From positions 83,069-147,068 of the forward strand of contig NZ_JAMDLI010000003.1 of assembly GCF_023721815.1 (NCBI RefSeq): a DNA stretch of 64,000 bases, given 5' to 3'. Shown piece by piece: positions 34,438-45,008 of the stretch (within the stretch, counting starts at the first letter, position 1; each line of letters starts with the position of its first letter). The DNA is from Pleomorphomonas sp. JP5. GTDB lineage: Bacteria > Pseudomonadota > Alphaproteobacteria > Rhizobiales > Pleomorphomonadaceae. The notes beneath the pieces were generated by a model that was given only the letters and a program-made list of their open reading frames with translations, had not been told where the DNA came from and made no database searches. The position numbers and the translations under genes are program-made.

Positions 34438-35271
34438 ATGCAGATCACACCTATCTCCAGGGCCTTCTTTGACCGGCTGGCCGATGCGGCTTCGGCGGCG
34501 ATCCTGCCGCATTTCCGGACCGCGCTTGCCGTCGAGAACAAGCTTGAGGACGCCTTCGATCCGGTGACGGTCGCCGACAAGGCCGGCGAGGTGGCCATGC
34601 GCAAGCTGATTGAAGCCACCCACCCCGAACACGGCATTCTCGGCGAGGAGTTCGGCAATGTCGGGCTCGATCGCGAGCGCGTATGGGTGCTCGATCCGGT
34701 GGACGGCACGCGGTCGTTCATCGCCGGCATTCCGCTTTGGGGCACGCTGATCGGCCTTCGGGCCGGCGACAAGGCGGTGCAGGGCATGATGGCCCAGCCC
34801 TTCACCGGCGAACGCTTCTACGGCGACGGCGTCACGGCCACCTATACGGGACCGGGCGGGGAGCGCTCCCTCAGGACGCGGTCCTGTGGCGACATTTCCC
34901 AGGCGACGCTGTTCACCACGTCGCTTCGGCCGTTCTCGGGCCGCGAGCGGGAGGCCTACCTTTCCGTCGAGGCGCAGGCCAAGCTCGTCCGCTACAGCGC
35001 CGACTGCTACGCCTATTGCATGGTCGCGGCCGGGCAGGCCGATCTCGTCATCGAGGCGGGTCTGCAGCCCTATGACATCACGGCGCTGATTCCGGTGATC
35101 GAAGGGGCGGGCGGCGTCGTCACGTCGTGGACCGGCGGCAGCGCCGTCGACGGCGGCCGCGTGGTGGCGAGCGGCGACCCGCGCCTGCACGAGCAGGTCT
35201 TGAAGCTGCTGGCTTCCGGCTTGTCGGGCGCCGCGACGGCGTCCGGCGTCATTCCGACGAGCCGGGGATGA
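34438..35271 (+). CDS. Inositol monophosphatase family protein, probably histidinol-phosphatase (HisN-like)
   Basis: Magnesium-dependent phosphatase of 277 aa. Metal ligands are E70/E71 in GILGEEFG, D86 and D89 in VLDPVDGTRSF, and a late aspartate in LQPYDITALIPVIEGAGG. The PVDGTRSFI and GIPLWGTLIGL segments favour the HisN branch used for histidine synthesis in many actinobacteria and alphaproteobacteria, but inositol phosphates or PAP remain possible. ATG 34438 is preferred to an upstream TTG at 34399. Its end overlaps the convergent hydrolase gene by 23 bp. The sRNA lies upstream in the opposite direction. Confidence 0.88.
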   Translation: MQITPISRAFFDRLADAASAAILPHFRTALAVENKLEDAFDPVTVADKAGEVAMRKLIEATHPEHGILGEEFGNVGLDRERVWVLDPVDGTRSFIAGIPLWGTLIGLRAGDKAVQGMMAQPFTGERFYGDGVTATYTGPGGERSLRTRSCGDISQATLFTTSLRPFSGREREAYLSVEAQAKLVRYSADCYAYCMVAAGQADLVIEAGLQPYDITALIPVIEGAGGVVTSWTGGSAVDGGRVVASGDPRLHEQVLKLLASGLSGAATASGVIPTSRG

Positions 35272-36196
35272 AGGCGTCGAAGGCCGCCCAGAACTGGGCG
35301 GCGTAGACCTCGCGCTCCATCATGATCTCGTGGCGGGCGCCATGGATCAGGACATAGGCCGGGTTGCGCAGGCGGCGGGCCATGGTCTCGATGGCGAGGC
35401 GGCTGACCACCGTGTCGGCGCCGGAGTTGACCAGCATCACCGGCGCGGCCGTGTTGTTGGCGAGGCCAGGCGCGGCGAGGCGGTCGAACATGCGCGTTGC
35501 CGCCACCACCCAGCCCAGCGTCGGCGCGGCGAGTCGGTAGACGGGCTGGGCGGCGCAGATTGCCTCGTTGAGCCGGTAGCGGTCAGGGTCCGAAGTGAGC
35601 GGGTTGCGCTCGAAGCTTCTCGCCTTGCTCGCCCGACGGCGCTGGCCGGGGATATAGCGAGAGCCTGCGCCAAAGTAGACGGCGAGGCGCAGCAGCATGC
35701 GCCGGAGTCCGGGCATGGTCGTCCGCTGCGGCAGGCCGAGCATGGGCGCCGTCAACACCAACCTGTCGAAGGTCGGTGCCAGGAAGCGGCCGGCGGCAAG
35801 GAGAATGCCGCCGCCCATCGAATGGCCCAGCGCGAAGTAGGGCGGCGGACAGTCCGGCAACACGACGCGGCGACGGAAGGCCTCGATGTCGCGCAGATAG
35901 TGGCGGAAGGAACGGACGTGCCCCTTGCCGGGGTCGTCCGCCATGCGAGTGGAGCCTCCCTGGCCGCGCCACTCGAGGATCGCCACCGCGAATCCGCGCT
36001 GCCTCAGCCGCTCTATGACGTGAAAATACTTCTCGATGGTCTCCGACCAGCCGGGAAACAGGCAGACCGTACCCTTGGCGCCGCCCGGCAATGCCGGCCA
36101 GCGCGCGGTGCGCAGTCGCACGCCGTCCGACGTCGAAATCATCTCCAGCCGGCAGCCGGCCGGGATCGGGTTATCGGCGAGGTCGAGAAGATCCAT
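35249..36196 (-). CDS. Alpha/beta hydrolase (lysophospholipase/monoacylglycerol lipase-like)
   Basis: Hydrolase of 315 aa. Nucleophile S126 sits in FALGHSMGGGI, the oxyanion strand is VCLFPGWSE, WRGQGGSTRM matches the PldB/monoglyceride-lipase family, and the catalytic histidine is probably in LIHGARHEIMME near the C-terminus, with an aspartate in LVNSGADTVV. No signal peptide or lipobox. Substrate unknown, probably a lysophospholipid or acylglycerol. It overlaps the HisN-like gene by 23 bp at the 3' ends. Confidence 0.9.
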   Translation of the reverse strand: MDLLDLADNPIPAGCRLEMISTSDGVRLRTARWPALPGGAKGTVCLFPGWSETIEKYFHVIERLRQRGFAVAILEWRGQGGSTRMADDPGKGHVRSFRHYLRDIEAFRRRVVLPDCPPPYFALGHSMGGGILLAAGRFLAPTFDRLVLTAPMLGLPQRTTMPGLRRMLLRLAVYFGAGSRYIPGQRRRASKARSFERNPLTSDPDRYRLNEAICAAQPVYRLAAPTLGWVVAATRMFDRLAAPGLANNTAAPVMLVNSGADTVVSRLAIETMARRLRNPAYVLIHGARHEIMMEREVYAAQFWAAFDAFIPGSSE

Positions 36197-36304
36197 GGGC
36201 GCTCCCCGGCGACTGATTGGAGCCGCCGCCGTGCCGGTTCTAGCACGGAGCCGAGGGCTGATGCCATCACCGGACCGCTCTGGAAAACGATCGTCGCCAC
36301 CCCT

Positions 36305-36332
36305 CTTGAAAACCGAATCCGTCGCCCCAAAT
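36305..36332 (+). promoter_or_regulatory. Heat-shock sigma-32 (RpoH) promoter of hsp20
   Basis: CTTGAAA (36305-36311), 13 bp, CCCCAAAT (36325-36332): a close match to the RpoH consensus, about 110 bp before the hsp20 start. Confidence 0.85.
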
Positions 36333-36339
36333 CAAGGAA

Positions 36340-36442
36340 CGCGGACGCCCAACGGGTCCGCGGCGACCGGACGTTCCGCCTCGGAGAGGGGAACAGAAAA
36401 CCGGTCGGCCAACCCAAGACTGTCGCTCACATGGAGGACATC
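36340..36442 (+). promoter_or_regulatory. ROSE-like RNA thermometer in the hsp20 leader
   Basis: The leader folds into a first hairpin (GCGGA/TCCGC with inner CCC/GGG near 36341-36362), a middle hairpin around GGCG/CGCC, and a last one in which TGTC-G-CTC (36421-36428) pairs with GAG-GACA (36434-36440), leaving a single bulged G. The paired strand is the Shine-Dalgarno GGAGG. A TYGCT stretch facing the Shine-Dalgarno with an extra G is the hallmark of ROSE elements, which melt on heat shock to allow translation. Confidence 0.75.
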
Positions 36443-36904
36443 ATGCGTAATTTCGACCTTTCTCCGCTCTATCGCTCGACCATCGGTTTTGATCGCCTGT
36501 TCTCGCTGCTCGACCAGGTTTCGACCAGCGACGCGTCGGCCCAGTCCTATCCGCCCTACAACATCGAGCGCACCGGCGAGAATGCCTATCGCATCACCAT
36601 CGCCGTGGCGGGCTTTTCCGAGGACGAGCTGACGATCGAGGCGCGCGAAGCCGTGCTGACGGTCAAGGGCGAGAAGAAGCCCGAAGCCGAGGACAACGGT
36701 CACGAGATGCTCTATCGCGGCATCGCCGCCCGCGCTTTCGAGCGCCGCTTCCAGCTTGCCGATCATGTCGAGGTGAAGGGCGCCTCGCTCGAGCACGGCC
36801 TCCTGCACGTCGATCTTGTGCGCGACATTCCCGAGAGCAAGCGGGCGCGCACCATTCCGATCGGCAAGGGCGAGGCCCCGCAGATCGAGGCGACCCTCAA
36901 CTGA
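36443..36904 (+). CDS. Small heat-shock protein, Hsp20/IbpA family
   Basis: Holdase chaperone of 153 aa. The N-terminal arm is MRNFDLSPLYRSTIGFDRLF, the alpha-crystallin domain spans roughly 38-130 with YRITIAVAGFSEDELTI and YRGIAARAFERRF, and the tail has the ARTIPIG anchor (I-x-I-type). GGAGG lies 5 bp before ATG 36443. Regulation is expected at two levels: an RpoH promoter and a ROSE-like thermometer. A much longer open frame upstream in the same phase is a high-GC artefact. Confidence 0.96.
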   Translation: MRNFDLSPLYRSTIGFDRLFSLLDQVSTSDASAQSYPPYNIERTGENAYRITIAVAGFSEDELTIEAREAVLTVKGEKKPEAEDNGHEMLYRGIAARAFERRFQLADHVEVKGASLEHGLLHVDLVRDIPESKRARTIPIGKGEAPQIEATLN

Positions 36905-36968
36905 GCTGATCCGCGATGGCGAGCGGAGATCGCTTCGCTCGCCGATCGACGAGATGGCAAGAACGACG

Positions 36969-36995
36969 AAGGGCGCCCCGCAAGGGACGCCCTTT
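36969..36995 (+). terminator. Terminator-like hairpin after hsp20
   Basis: AAGGGCG (36969-36975) pairs with CGCCCTT (36988-36994), with a short T run. It can also serve the convergent threonine aldolase gene. An earlier GGCGAGCG/CGCTCGCC stem lies near 36919-36946. Confidence 0.6.
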
Positions 36996-37021
36996 CCGCA
37001 TGCTCTTCCCGACGCTGTCGA

Positions 37022-38074
37022 TTACTTGCCGAGCGCCTTGAGGAAATGGTCCACTTCGTGGGCGGCGGTGGCGAAGGAGGTGACGAGGCGGACGAGATCC
37101 TCGTCGTCGCGCGGCTTCTCTTCGTCTGCGAGGCCGTCCGGATTCCACTCGTAGAACTGGCCGCCGGCCGCCTTGAGGCGGGCGCTGACCGCCTTCGGCC
37201 ATATGGCGAACACTTCGTTGGCTTCCGGCTCCCACAGGATGCGGGCGGTGGAGAGCTGGCCGATGCCGGTGGCGAGGCGCTTGGCCATGGTGTTGGCGTG
37301 GAAGGCGTTGTCCAGCCAGTGGCCACGGTCGAAATAACCCTGGAACTGGGTGGCGACGAAGCGGCTCTTGGAGAACAGCTGACCGGCGCGCTTCCTGATG
37401 TAGCCGAAATCCTCGGCCTTCTTGGCGTTGAAGAAGACGACGGCCTCGGCGCACCAGCAGCCGTTCTTGGTGCCGCCAAAGGACAGCACGTCGACGCCGG
37501 CCTTCCAGGTGATGTCGGCTGGCTGGCAGCCGAGGAAGGCGAGCGCGTTGGCGAGGCGGGCGCCATCCATGTGGACCTTCAGGCCGTAGGCGTGGGCGAC
37601 GGCGGCGAGCGCGGTCACTTCCTCCACCGTATAGACGGTGCCCCATTCGGTGGACTGGCTGAGGGAGACGGCGACCGGCCGGCCATGATGGACGGCGGCC
37701 GGGAAGTAGCGCGAGATCGCCGCTTCGAGCCCGTCGGGCGTCAGCTTGCCGCGAGCGCCGGGAATGCTGACCAGGCGACCGCCCGACAGGAACTCCGGCG
37801 CGCCGGCTTCGTCGCAGGCGATGTGCGCCACGTCGTGGCAGAGAACGATGCCGGCCGGCTTCATCACCGAGGCGAGCGACAGCGAATTGGCTGCCGTGCC
37901 CGTGGCAACGAAGAACACGGAAACGTCGTGCTCGAACACTTCGGAGAACCAGTCGACGGCGACCCGCGTCTGGTCGTCGGCGCCATAGGCGGGAACGGAG
38001 CCGTTTCCGGCATTCGCTAGAGCATTGGCCACTTGCGCCGAAGCGCCGGCCCAGTTGTCGCTGGCAAAGTACAT
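37022..38074 (-). CDS. Low-specificity threonine aldolase (PLP enzyme)
   Basis: Fold-type I PLP enzyme of 350 aa that cleaves threonine or allo-threonine to glycine and acetaldehyde. The cofactor lysine is K203 in LSFGGTKNG, with FVATGTAANSLSL (phosphate-binding region) and VHMDGARLANAL (aspartate pairing with the pyridine ring). ATG 38074 gives the typical N-terminus MYFASDNWAGA; the frame extends 20 codons upstream to 38134. Related beta-eliminating lyases are the main alternative. Divergent from gltB across 583 bp. Confidence 0.9.
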   Translation of the reverse strand: MYFASDNWAGASAQVANALANAGNGSVPAYGADDQTRVAVDWFSEVFEHDVSVFFVATGTAANSLSLASVMKPAGIVLCHDVAHIACDEAGAPEFLSGGRLVSIPGARGKLTPDGLEAAISRYFPAAVHHGRPVAVSLSQSTEWGTVYTVEEVTALAAVAHAYGLKVHMDGARLANALAFLGCQPADITWKAGVDVLSFGGTKNGCWCAEAVVFFNAKKAEDFGYIRKRAGQLFSKSRFVATQFQGYFDRGHWLDNAFHANTMAKRLATGIGQLSTARILWEPEANEVFAIWPKAVSARLKAAGGQFYEWNPDGLADEEKPRDDEDLVRLVTSFATAAHEVDHFLKALGK

Positions 38075-38657
38075 GGAGCCCAGTTTAGCCTTGTCGAGCT
38101 CGGGCGACAGCCGCCGAGTTTGCGCACCACCCATGCAGACCGTTCATGCCGACGTCAATCCGGATTTCGCCCCCAAATAAATGGGTCAGGATGGTTGACG
38201 GGACAGTAAGGTTATGCAAATAACGCATCGCGCATTCGGGACCGCGATAGTTTGGCTCCAAATGCGCGGATCTGGGGGCTCGGGCCCGACTTTCGGAGGA
38301 AAGGACGGCCATCGCGTTTTCCCGAGTTCATCCGTCGCGGTTTTTGCTTGCCTCGCAGGGGCAACGGGTGCAAAGCGCGAACGGGAGGATTCCGGGGGAG
38401 GAGTGAGCTTCGGGATCATCTGGCGAACGGCTATCGAAGCTGTCTCCTTGTTCCGGTTGTACGGGATGAGGACGACGGCTGTCGCTGTCGCGTCGTCCGG
38501 TGAAAGCGCCGGGGCGGCATTGCCAACGAGGACGGGCGGTCAACAGCGTGATTGTGAGCGGGTATATAATGTATGCCCCGCTTGTCGCGCGGAGACGCCC
38601 CGGAAAGAGACACCCTACGGCGGAGGAAATCCGCCGCATACTGATGAGGACTTCGCC
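38075..38657. other. Long divergent region upstream of gltB
   Basis: 583 bp. A TATAAT sequence at 38565-38570 could be the gltB -10 box, but no good -35 lies at the right distance. A CGGCGGA/TCCGCCG hairpin (38618-38636) is in the leader 21 bp before the gltB start. No gene is supported, although one frame is open throughout because of high GC. A nitrogen-responsive operator may be here but I could not recognise one. Confidence 0.45.
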
Positions 38658-41600
38658 ATGAAGACGCTCGACGAACCGATGCCGCACCTCGCGCCCTCCG
38701 CGCCGAATGCCGCAACGAGCGCCACGCGCACGCCGGCAGACGCGATCGCCGACATCCGGCGAGAAGCCGGGGCGGAGGGCCTCTACAGCGCCCAGCACGA
38801 GCACGACGCCTGCGGCGTCGGCTTCGTCGCCGACATCAGGGGGCGCAAGAGCCACCAGATCGTCAAGGACGCCCTCTACGTGCTCGAGAACCTCGAGCAT
38901 CGCGGCGCCGTTGGTGCCGATCCGCTGATGGGCGATGGCGCCGGCATTCTGGTGCAGATCCCGCATCTGTTCTTTTCCGAGGAGTGTCGCAAGCTCGGCT
39001 TCAGCTTGCCGGACGCGGGTGCCTATGGCGTCGCCCAGCTGTTCCTGCCGCAGGACGAGGCCGAGCGCAGCCGCGCCATTGAGATCGTCGAGCGGTCGGT
39101 GAAGGGCGAGGGGCTCGAAATCCTCGGCTGGCGCGACGTTCCGGTCGACAACTCTGCCCTGTCGGACGGCGTCAGGGCGACGGAGCCGGTGCAGCGCCAG
39201 CTCTTCGTGACGCTGCCGGGCGTCTCCGACCTCGAGTTTCTGGAGCGCAAGCTCTACATCGCCCGCAAGGTGCTCTCGGGCGACGTCTACGAGGCCGATT
39301 GGAACGGCGCCACCAAGCGCGACCAGGACTCCTTCTATGTGGTGTCCTTCTCCTCGCGCACCGTCGTCTACAAGGGCATGTTCCTGAGCTATCAGGTCAA
39401 GCGCTACTATCCCGATCTCTCGGACCCCCGGTTCGAGTCGGCGCTGGCGCTTGTCCATCAGCGCTTCTCGACCAACACCTTCCCGTCCTGGAAGCTGGCG
39501 CATCCCTACCGCATGGTCGCCCACAACGGCGAGATCAACACGCTGCGCGGCAACGTCAACTGGATGTACGCCCGCCAGGCGACCACCACCTCCAAGGTGT
39601 TCGGCGAGGACATCGAGAAGATCTGGCCGATCTCCTACGAGGGCCAGTCCGACACCGCCTGCTTCGACAACGCGCTGGAGTTCCTCTTGCGTGGCGGCTA
39701 CTCGCTGCCCCACGCCGTGATGACGCTCATCCCCGAGGCCTGGGCCGGCAACGAGAGCATGGATGCCGAGCGCAAGGCTTTCTATGAGTATCACGCCGCC
39801 ATCATGGAGCCGTGGGATGGGCCGGCCGCCGTCGCCTTCACCGACGGTCGGCAGATCGGCGCCACGCTCGATCGCAACGGCCTGCGTCCGGCCCGCTATG
39901 TCGTCACCGACGACGACCGGGTGATCCTCGCCTCCGAGAGCGGCACCCTGCCGATCCCGGAAGAGAAGATCGTCCAGAAGTGGCGCCTGCAGCCGGGCAA
40001 GATGCTGCTGATCGACCTTGTCGAAGGCCGCATCATCTCCGACGACGAGATCAAGAAGACGATCTCGACGGCGCAGCCCTATGCCGACTGGATCCACGAC
40101 ACCCAGCTGGTTCTCGAGGACTTGCCGGCGGTGCGCGCCCGCGCGCCCAAGTCGGCCGAAAACCTCCTCGATCTGCAGCAGGCCTTCGGCTACAGCCAGG
40201 AAGACCTGAAGGTGCTGATGGCGCCGATGGCCACCAACGGCATGGAAGCCACCGGCTCGATGGGCACCGACACGCCGATCTCGGTGCTGTCGTCGCAGTC
40301 CAAGCTGCTCTACACCTACTTCAAGCAGAACTTCGCCCAGGTGACCAACCCGCCGATCGACCCGATCCGCGAGGAGCTGGTCATGAGCCTCGTCTCGTTC
40401 ATCGGTCCGCGCCCGAACCTGTTCGATCGCGGGGGTGACGACGCGCACAAGCGGCTCGAGGTGCGTCAGCCGATCCTGACCAACGAGGATCTCGAGAAGA
40501 TCCGCTCGATCGAGACTCTCGACGGGTCGGGCTTCAAGACCATCACCATCGACATCACCTATCCGGCGGCCAACGGTCCGGCCGGCATGCGGCCGGCGCT
40601 CGAAGCCATCTGCATCCAGGCCGAAGCGGCGGTGCGCATGTCGGCGGCCGGTCAGGTCTACAACATCATCGTGCTCAGCGACCGCATGGTCGGCGCCGAG
40701 CGCATCGGCATCCCGGCGCTGCTTGCCACGGCGGCCGTGCATCATCACCTCATCCGCAAGGGACTGCGCACCCAGGCCGGTCTGGTGGTGGAATCGGGTG
40801 AGCCGCGCGAAGTTCATCACTTCGCCTGCCTCGCCGGCTACGGCGCCGAGGCGATCAACCCGTATCTCGCCTTCGATACGCTGATCGCCATGAAGGACAA
40901 GCTGCCCAAGGGGCTCGACGAGAACAAGCTCGTCTACAGCTACATCAAGTCGATCGGCAAGGGTCTCCTGAAGATCATGTCGAAGATGGGCATCTCGACC
41001 TATCAGTCCTACTGCGGTGCCCAGATCTTCGACGCCGTCGGCCTGTCGTCGCGCTTCGTGCAGAAGTATTTCTTCGGCACCGCTACCCGTATCGAAGGCG
41101 TCGGTCTCGACCAGATCGCCAAGGAGACGGTGGCCCGTCATGCCCGTGCCTTCGGCGCCGATCCGACGCTCGCCACCATGCTGGAAGTGGGTGGCGAATA
41201 TGCGCAGCGCATGCGCGGCGAGGCGCATGTCTGGACGGCGGGTGTCATCGCCGGCCTGCAGCACGCCGTCCGCGCCAACTCCTTCGAGCAGTTCCAGAAG
41301 GAGTTCTCGGACACCGTCAACGCCCAGAGCGTGCAGGCGATGACCATCCGTGGCCTGTTCCGCATCAAGTCGGCCGAGGAGATCGGCCGCACGCCGGTGC
41401 CGCTCGACGAGGTCGAGCCGGCGCAGGACATCGTGCGGCGCTTTGCCACCGGCGCCATGAGCTATGGCTCGATCAGCCGCGAGGCGCACACCAACCTCGC
41501 CATCGCCATGAACCGGATCGGCGGACGCTCGAACACTGGCGAGGGCGGCGAGGAGGCCGATCGTTTCGTGCCGCTGCCGTCGGGCGACAGTCTTCGCTCG

Positions 41601-43382
41601 GCGATCAAGCAGGTTGCCTCGGGCCGGTTTGGCGTCACGACCGAGTATCTGGTCAACTCCGACCAGATGCAGATCAAGATGGCCCAGGGCGCCAAGCCCG
41701 GCGAGGGCGGCCAGCTGCCCGGCCACAAGGTCGACGCGGTCATCGGCAAGGTGCGCCACGCCACCCCCGGCGTGCAGCTCATCTCGCCGCCGCCGCATCA
41801 TGACATCTACTCGATCGAGGATCTGGCCCAGCTGATCTTCGACCTGAAGAACGTCAACCCGACCGGCGAAGTGTCGGTGAAGCTCGTCTCGGAAGTCGGC
41901 GTCGGCACGGTCGCCGCCGGCGTCGCCAAGGCGCGCGCCGACCACATCACCATCTCCGGCTTCGAGGGTGGCACCGGCGCTTCGCCGCTGACCTCCATCA
42001 AGCACGCGGGCTCCCCGTGGGAGATCGGTCTCGCCGAGACGCAGCAGACCCTGGTGATCAACGGACTGCGCTCGCGCGTCGAGCTCCAGGTCGACGGCGG
42101 TGTCCGCACCGGTCGCGACGTGCTGGTCGGCGCCTTGCTCGGCGCCGATGGCTTCGGCTTCGCCACCGCGCCTCTGATCGCCAGCGGCTGCCTGATGATG
42201 CGCAAGTGCCACCTCAACACCTGCCCGGTCGGCATCGCCACCCAGGACCCGGTGCTCAGGAAGCGCTTCGTCGGCCAGCCCGAGCACGTCATCAACTACT
42301 TCTTCTTCATCGCCGAGGAAGTGCGCCGCTACCTCGCAGCGCTTGGTTTCCGCAAGCTCGAAGAGATCGTCGGCCGTACCGACATCCTCGACAAGCAGGC
42401 CGGCATCGAGCACTGGAAGGCCAAGGGGCTCGACTTCTCGCGTCTGTTCTTCCTGCCGAAGGCGGAGCCGACCGAGATGCGCCACACCACGGTGCAGAAG
42501 CATCCGATTGACGACATCCTCGACCGGAAGCTGATCGCCGAGGCCATGCCGGCGCTCGAGAAGGGCGAGAAGGTCCGGATCGATACGCCCGTCATCAACG
42601 TCAACCGTTCGGTGGGCGCCATGCTGTCGGGCGAGATCGCCAAGCGTTATGGTCACGTCGGCCTGCCGGACGATACCATCCGCGTGACGCTGACCGGCAC
42701 CGCCGGCCAGTCGTTCGGCGCCTGGGGCGCTCACGGCCTGACGCTCGACCTCGTCGGCGACGGCAACGACTACGTCGGCAAGGGCCTTTCCGGCGCTCGC
42801 CTCGTGGTGCGGCCGAACCCGGTGTCGAAGATCGTGCCGGAGAAGTCGATCATCGTCGGCAACACCGTGCTCTACGGCGCCATCGCGGGTGAGTGCTACT
42901 TCCGTGGCGTTGCCGGCGAGCGCTTCGCGGTGCGCAACTCCGGCGCCATCGCCGTCGTCGAGGGCGTGGGTGACCACGGCTGCGAGTACATGACCGGCGG
43001 CATCGTCGTGGTGCTCGGCGGGACTGGCCGCAACTTCGCGGCCGGTATGTCCGGCGGCATCGCCTACGTGCTCGACGAGGACGGCAGCTTCAACAAGCGC
43101 TGCAACATGTCCATGGTCGAGTTCGAGGAGATGGTCGAGGACGATCTGCCGCTGCCGGTCGGCGCCGATGGCAAGGTCGATGTCCGTGGCGACATGACGC
43201 GCCACGACTGCGAACGCCTCAAGGCGCTGATCGAACGGCACCATGCCTGGACCGGTTCGCCGCGCGCCAAGGCGATCCTCGACGATTGGGCGGCTTACCG
43301 CGGCAAGTTCGTCAAGGTGATGCCGGTCGAGTATCGCAAGGCGCTGGAAGCCATGACGGCGAGCCGCATCGCCGCCGAGTAA
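38658..43382 (+). CDS. gltB: Glutamate synthase (NADPH), large subunit
   Basis: Large GOGAT subunit of 1574 aa. ATG 38658 has TGAGGA upstream. A propeptide of about 51 residues precedes the glutaminase nucleophile C52 in [13 protein letters not shown]. Class II amidotransferase, central, FMN-binding synthase and C-terminal GXGXG domains follow in order. The 3Fe-4S cysteines are in [15 protein letters not shown]. It transfers the glutamine amide to 2-oxoglutarate with GltD and is cytoplasmic. Length and domain order are normal. gltD follows after 135 bp. Confidence 0.98.
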   Translation: MKTLDEPMPHLAPSAPNAATSATRTPADAIADIRREAGAEGLYSAQHEHDACGVGFVADIRGRKSHQIVKDALYVLENLEHRGAVGADPLMGDGAGILVQIPHLFFSEECRKLGFSLPDAGAYGVAQLFLPQDEAERSRAIEIVERSVKGEGLEILGWRDVPVDNSALSDGVRATEPVQRQLFVTLPGVSDLEFLERKLYIARKVLSGDVYEADWNGATKRDQDSFYVVSFSSRTVVYKGMFLSYQVKRYYPDLSDPRFESALALVHQRFSTNTFPSWKLAHPYRMVAHNGEINTLRGNVNWMYARQATTTSKVFGEDIEKIWPISYEGQSDTACFDNALEFLLRGGYSLPHAVMTLIPEAWAGNESMDAERKAFYEYHAAIMEPWDGPAAVAFTDGRQIGATLDRNGLRPARYVVTDDDRVILASESGTLPIPEEKIVQKWRLQPGKMLLIDLVEGRIISDDEIKKTISTAQPYADWIHDTQLVLEDLPAVRARAPKSAENLLDLQQAFGYSQEDLKVLMAPMATNGMEATGSMGTDTPISVLSSQSKLLYTYFKQNFAQVTNPPIDPIREELVMSLVSFIGPRPNLFDRGGDDAHKRLEVRQPILTNEDLEKIRSIETLDGSGFKTITIDITYPAANGPAGMRPALEAICIQAEAAVRMSAAGQVYNIIVLSDRMVGAERIGIPALLATAAVHHHLIRKGLRTQAGLVVESGEPREVHHFACLAGYGAEAINPYLAFDTLIAMKDKLPKGLDENKLVYSYIKSIGKGLLKIMSKMGISTYQSYCGAQIFDAVGLSSRFVQKYFFGTATRIEGVGLDQIAKETVARHARAFGADPTLATMLEVGGEYAQRMRGEAHVWTAGVIAGLQHAVRANSFEQFQKEFSDTVNAQSVQAMTIRGLFRIKSAEEIGRTPVPLDEVEPAQDIVRRFATGAMSYGSISREAHTNLAIAMNRIGGRSNTGEGGEEADRFVPLPSGDSLRSAIKQVASGRFGVTTEYLVNSDQMQIKMAQGAKPGEGGQLPGHKVDAVIGKVRHATPGVQLISPPPHHDIYSIEDLAQLIFDLKNVNPTGEVSVKLVSEVGVGTVAAGVAKARADHITISGFEGGTGASPLTSIKHAGSPWEIGLAETQQTLVINGLRSRVELQVDGGVRTGRDVLVGALLGADGFGFATAPLIASGCLMMRKCHLNTCPVGIATQDPVLRKRFVGQPEHVINYFFFIAEEVRRYLAALGFRKLEEIVGRTDILDKQAGIEHWKAKGLDFSRLFFLPKAEPTEMRHTTVQKHPIDDILDRKLIAEAMPALEKGEKVRIDTPVINVNRSVGAMLSGEIAKRYGHVGLPDDTIRVTLTGTAGQSFGAWGAHGLTLDLVGDGNDYVGKGLSGARLVVRPNPVSKIVPEKSIIVGNTVLYGAIAGECYFRGVAGERFAVRNSGAIAVVEGVGDHGCEYMTGGIVVVLGGTGRNFAAGMSGGIAYVLDEDGSFNKRCNMSMVEFEEMVEDDLPLPVGADGKVDVRGDMTRHDCERLKALIERHHAWTGSPRAKAILDDWAAYRGKFVKVMPVEYRKALEAMTASRIAAE

Positions 43383-43517
43383 CCGTGAGGGACGGCCGAA
43401 GTGCCGTCCCGCCCCACCGAGACAGGAAAGGCCCGACAGACCGTCCCGCGCGCGGCGCCGCAGAGAAAAGGCGCTCCCGGTCGGCGAATGGGCCACACAG
43501 GCTAGACGGAGTGAAAG

Positions 43518-44936
43518 ATGGGCAAGGCTACCGGCTTCCTCGAGTTCGAGCGTCAGGAGCTCAAGTACCAGAAGGTGGAGGACCGCGTCCGCCACTACAA
43601 CGAATTCACCGTTCCCCCACTGGAAAGCGACATGCAGACCCAGGGCGCCCGCTGCATGGAGTGCGGCGTGCCCTACTGCCATCGCGGCTGCCCGGTGAAC
43701 AACCAGATCCCGGACTGGAACGACCTCGTCTACAACGGCGACTGGGAGACGGCGTCGCGCAATCTCCACTCGACCAACAACTTCCCGGAGTTCACCGGCC
43801 GAGTTTGTCCCGCGCCCTGCGAGGCGGCCTGCACGCTGAACCTGTTCGAGACGCCGGTGACGATCAAGCAGATCGAGTACACCATTGCCGAGCGGGCCTG
43901 GAAGGACGGCCGGGTGCAGCCGGAGATCGCCAAGGTCAAGACCGGCAAGAAGGTGGCGGTGATCGGTTCGGGGCCGGCTGGCCTTGCCGCCGCCCAGCAG
44001 CTCGTCCGTGTCGGCCATGACGTGCACGTCTACGAGAAGAACGCCCGCGCCGGCGGCCTTCTTCGCTACGGCATTCCCGACTTCAAGCTCGACAAGCATA
44101 TCGTCGAGCGGCGCGTGCAGCAGATGGTGGCCGAAGGCGTCGTCTTCCACTTCAACGTCAATGTCGGCGTCGACGTGAAGGTCGACGACCTCAAGGCCGA
44201 GTATGACGCCGTGCTGCTCGCCGGCGGTTCGGAAAAGTCGCGCGACCTGCCGGTGCCGGGCCGCGAGCTCCGGGGCGTGCATTTCGCCATGGAGTTCCTG
44301 CCGCAGCAGAACCGCCGCGTCGGTGGCGAGCCGCTCGGCTCCGTCGATCCGATCTCGGCCTTGGGCAAGCGCGTCGTCGTCATCGGCGGCGGCGATACCG
44401 GTTCGGACTGCATCGGCACTTCGAACCGCCAGGGCGCAACCGGCGTCGTTCAGCTGGAAATCATGCCAAAGCCGCCGGAGAAGGAAGACAAGCTGCTGAC
44501 CTGGCCGAACTGGCCGCTGAAGCTCAGGACCTCGTCGAGCCACGAGGAAGGGGCCGAGCGCCTGTTCGGCGTCACAGCCGTTTCCTTCGAGGGGCAGAAC
44601 GGCGTCGTCAACAAGGTCAACTGCGTCAAGGTCGACGCCAAGTTCCAGCCGGTCCCCGGTTCGGAGTTCAGCCTCGATGCCGACCTGGTGCTGTTCGCCA
44701 TGGGCTTCGTGCACCCGATCCACGAGGGCATGATCAATGATCTCGGCGTCGACAAGGACGGCCGTGGCAACGTCAAGGCCACCGAGGCCGACTATCGCAC
44801 CTCGGTCGACAAGGTGTTCGCGGCCGGCGACATGCGGCGCGGCCAGAGCCTCGTCGTCTGGGCGATCCGCGAGGGCCGTCAGGCGGCGCGCGCCATCGAC
44901 GAGTTCCTGATGGGCGCCTCCGTCCTGCCGCGCTGA
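43518..44936 (+). CDS. gltD: Glutamate synthase (NADPH), small subunit
   Basis: FAD/NADPH-binding subunit of 472 aa passing electrons to GltB. The N-terminal cysteine motifs [15 protein letters not shown] and CPAPCEAAC bind 4Fe-4S clusters; FAD binding is at [17 protein letters not shown] and NADPH binding at [15 protein letters not shown]. The C-terminal [18 protein letters not shown] segment completes the flavin domain. It has its own ribosome-binding site (GGAGTG) and is followed by a terminator. Confidence 0.98.
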   Translation: MGKATGFLEFERQELKYQKVEDRVRHYNEFTVPPLESDMQTQGARCMECGVPYCHRGCPVNNQIPDWNDLVYNGDWETASRNLHSTNNFPEFTGRVCPAPCEAACTLNLFETPVTIKQIEYTIAERAWKDGRVQPEIAKVKTGKKVAVIGSGPAGLAAAQQLVRVGHDVHVYEKNARAGGLLRYGIPDFKLDKHIVERRVQQMVAEGVVFHFNVNVGVDVKVDDLKAEYDAVLLAGGSEKSRDLPVPGRELRGVHFAMEFLPQQNRRVGGEPLGSVDPISALGKRVVVIGGGDTGSDCIGTSNRQGATGVVQLEIMPKPPEKEDKLLTWPNWPLKLRTSSSHEEGAERLFGVTAVSFEGQNGVVNKVNCVKVDAKFQPVPGSEFSLDADLVLFAMGFVHPIHEGMINDLGVDKDGRGNVKATEADYRTSVDKVFAAGDMRRGQSLVVWAIREGRQAARAIDEFLMGASVLPR

Positions 44937-44959
44937 GCGGCAACAGGCGATCGATCAAG

Positions 44960-44999
44960 CGGCCGGGTTCCCGATGGGGGCCCGGCCGTTCTTGTTTTC
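44960..44999 (+). terminator. Terminator of gltBD
   Basis: CGGCCGGG (44960-44967) pairs with CCCGGCCG (44981-44988), followed by TTCTTGTTTT. Classical intrinsic terminator 24 bp after the gltD stop. Confidence 0.88.
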
Positions 45000-45008
45000 G
45001 GGAGAGAG

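Noticed and set aside
34243..35190. A 315-codon minus-strand frame near the sRNA.
   Set aside because: Antisense shadow of the HisN-like gene; the real minus-strand transcript here is the short sRNA downstream.
38540..38570. A housekeeping promoter for gltB based on TATAAT.
   Set aside because: The -10 box is good but no acceptable -35 lies 16-18 bp upstream, so it is mentioned only as possible.
38328..44723. A minus-strand open frame of 2131 codons opposite gltB and gltD.
   Set aside because: It is the antisense shadow of two clearly conserved genes in a high-GC genome. It has no ribosome-binding site, domain or sensible composition.
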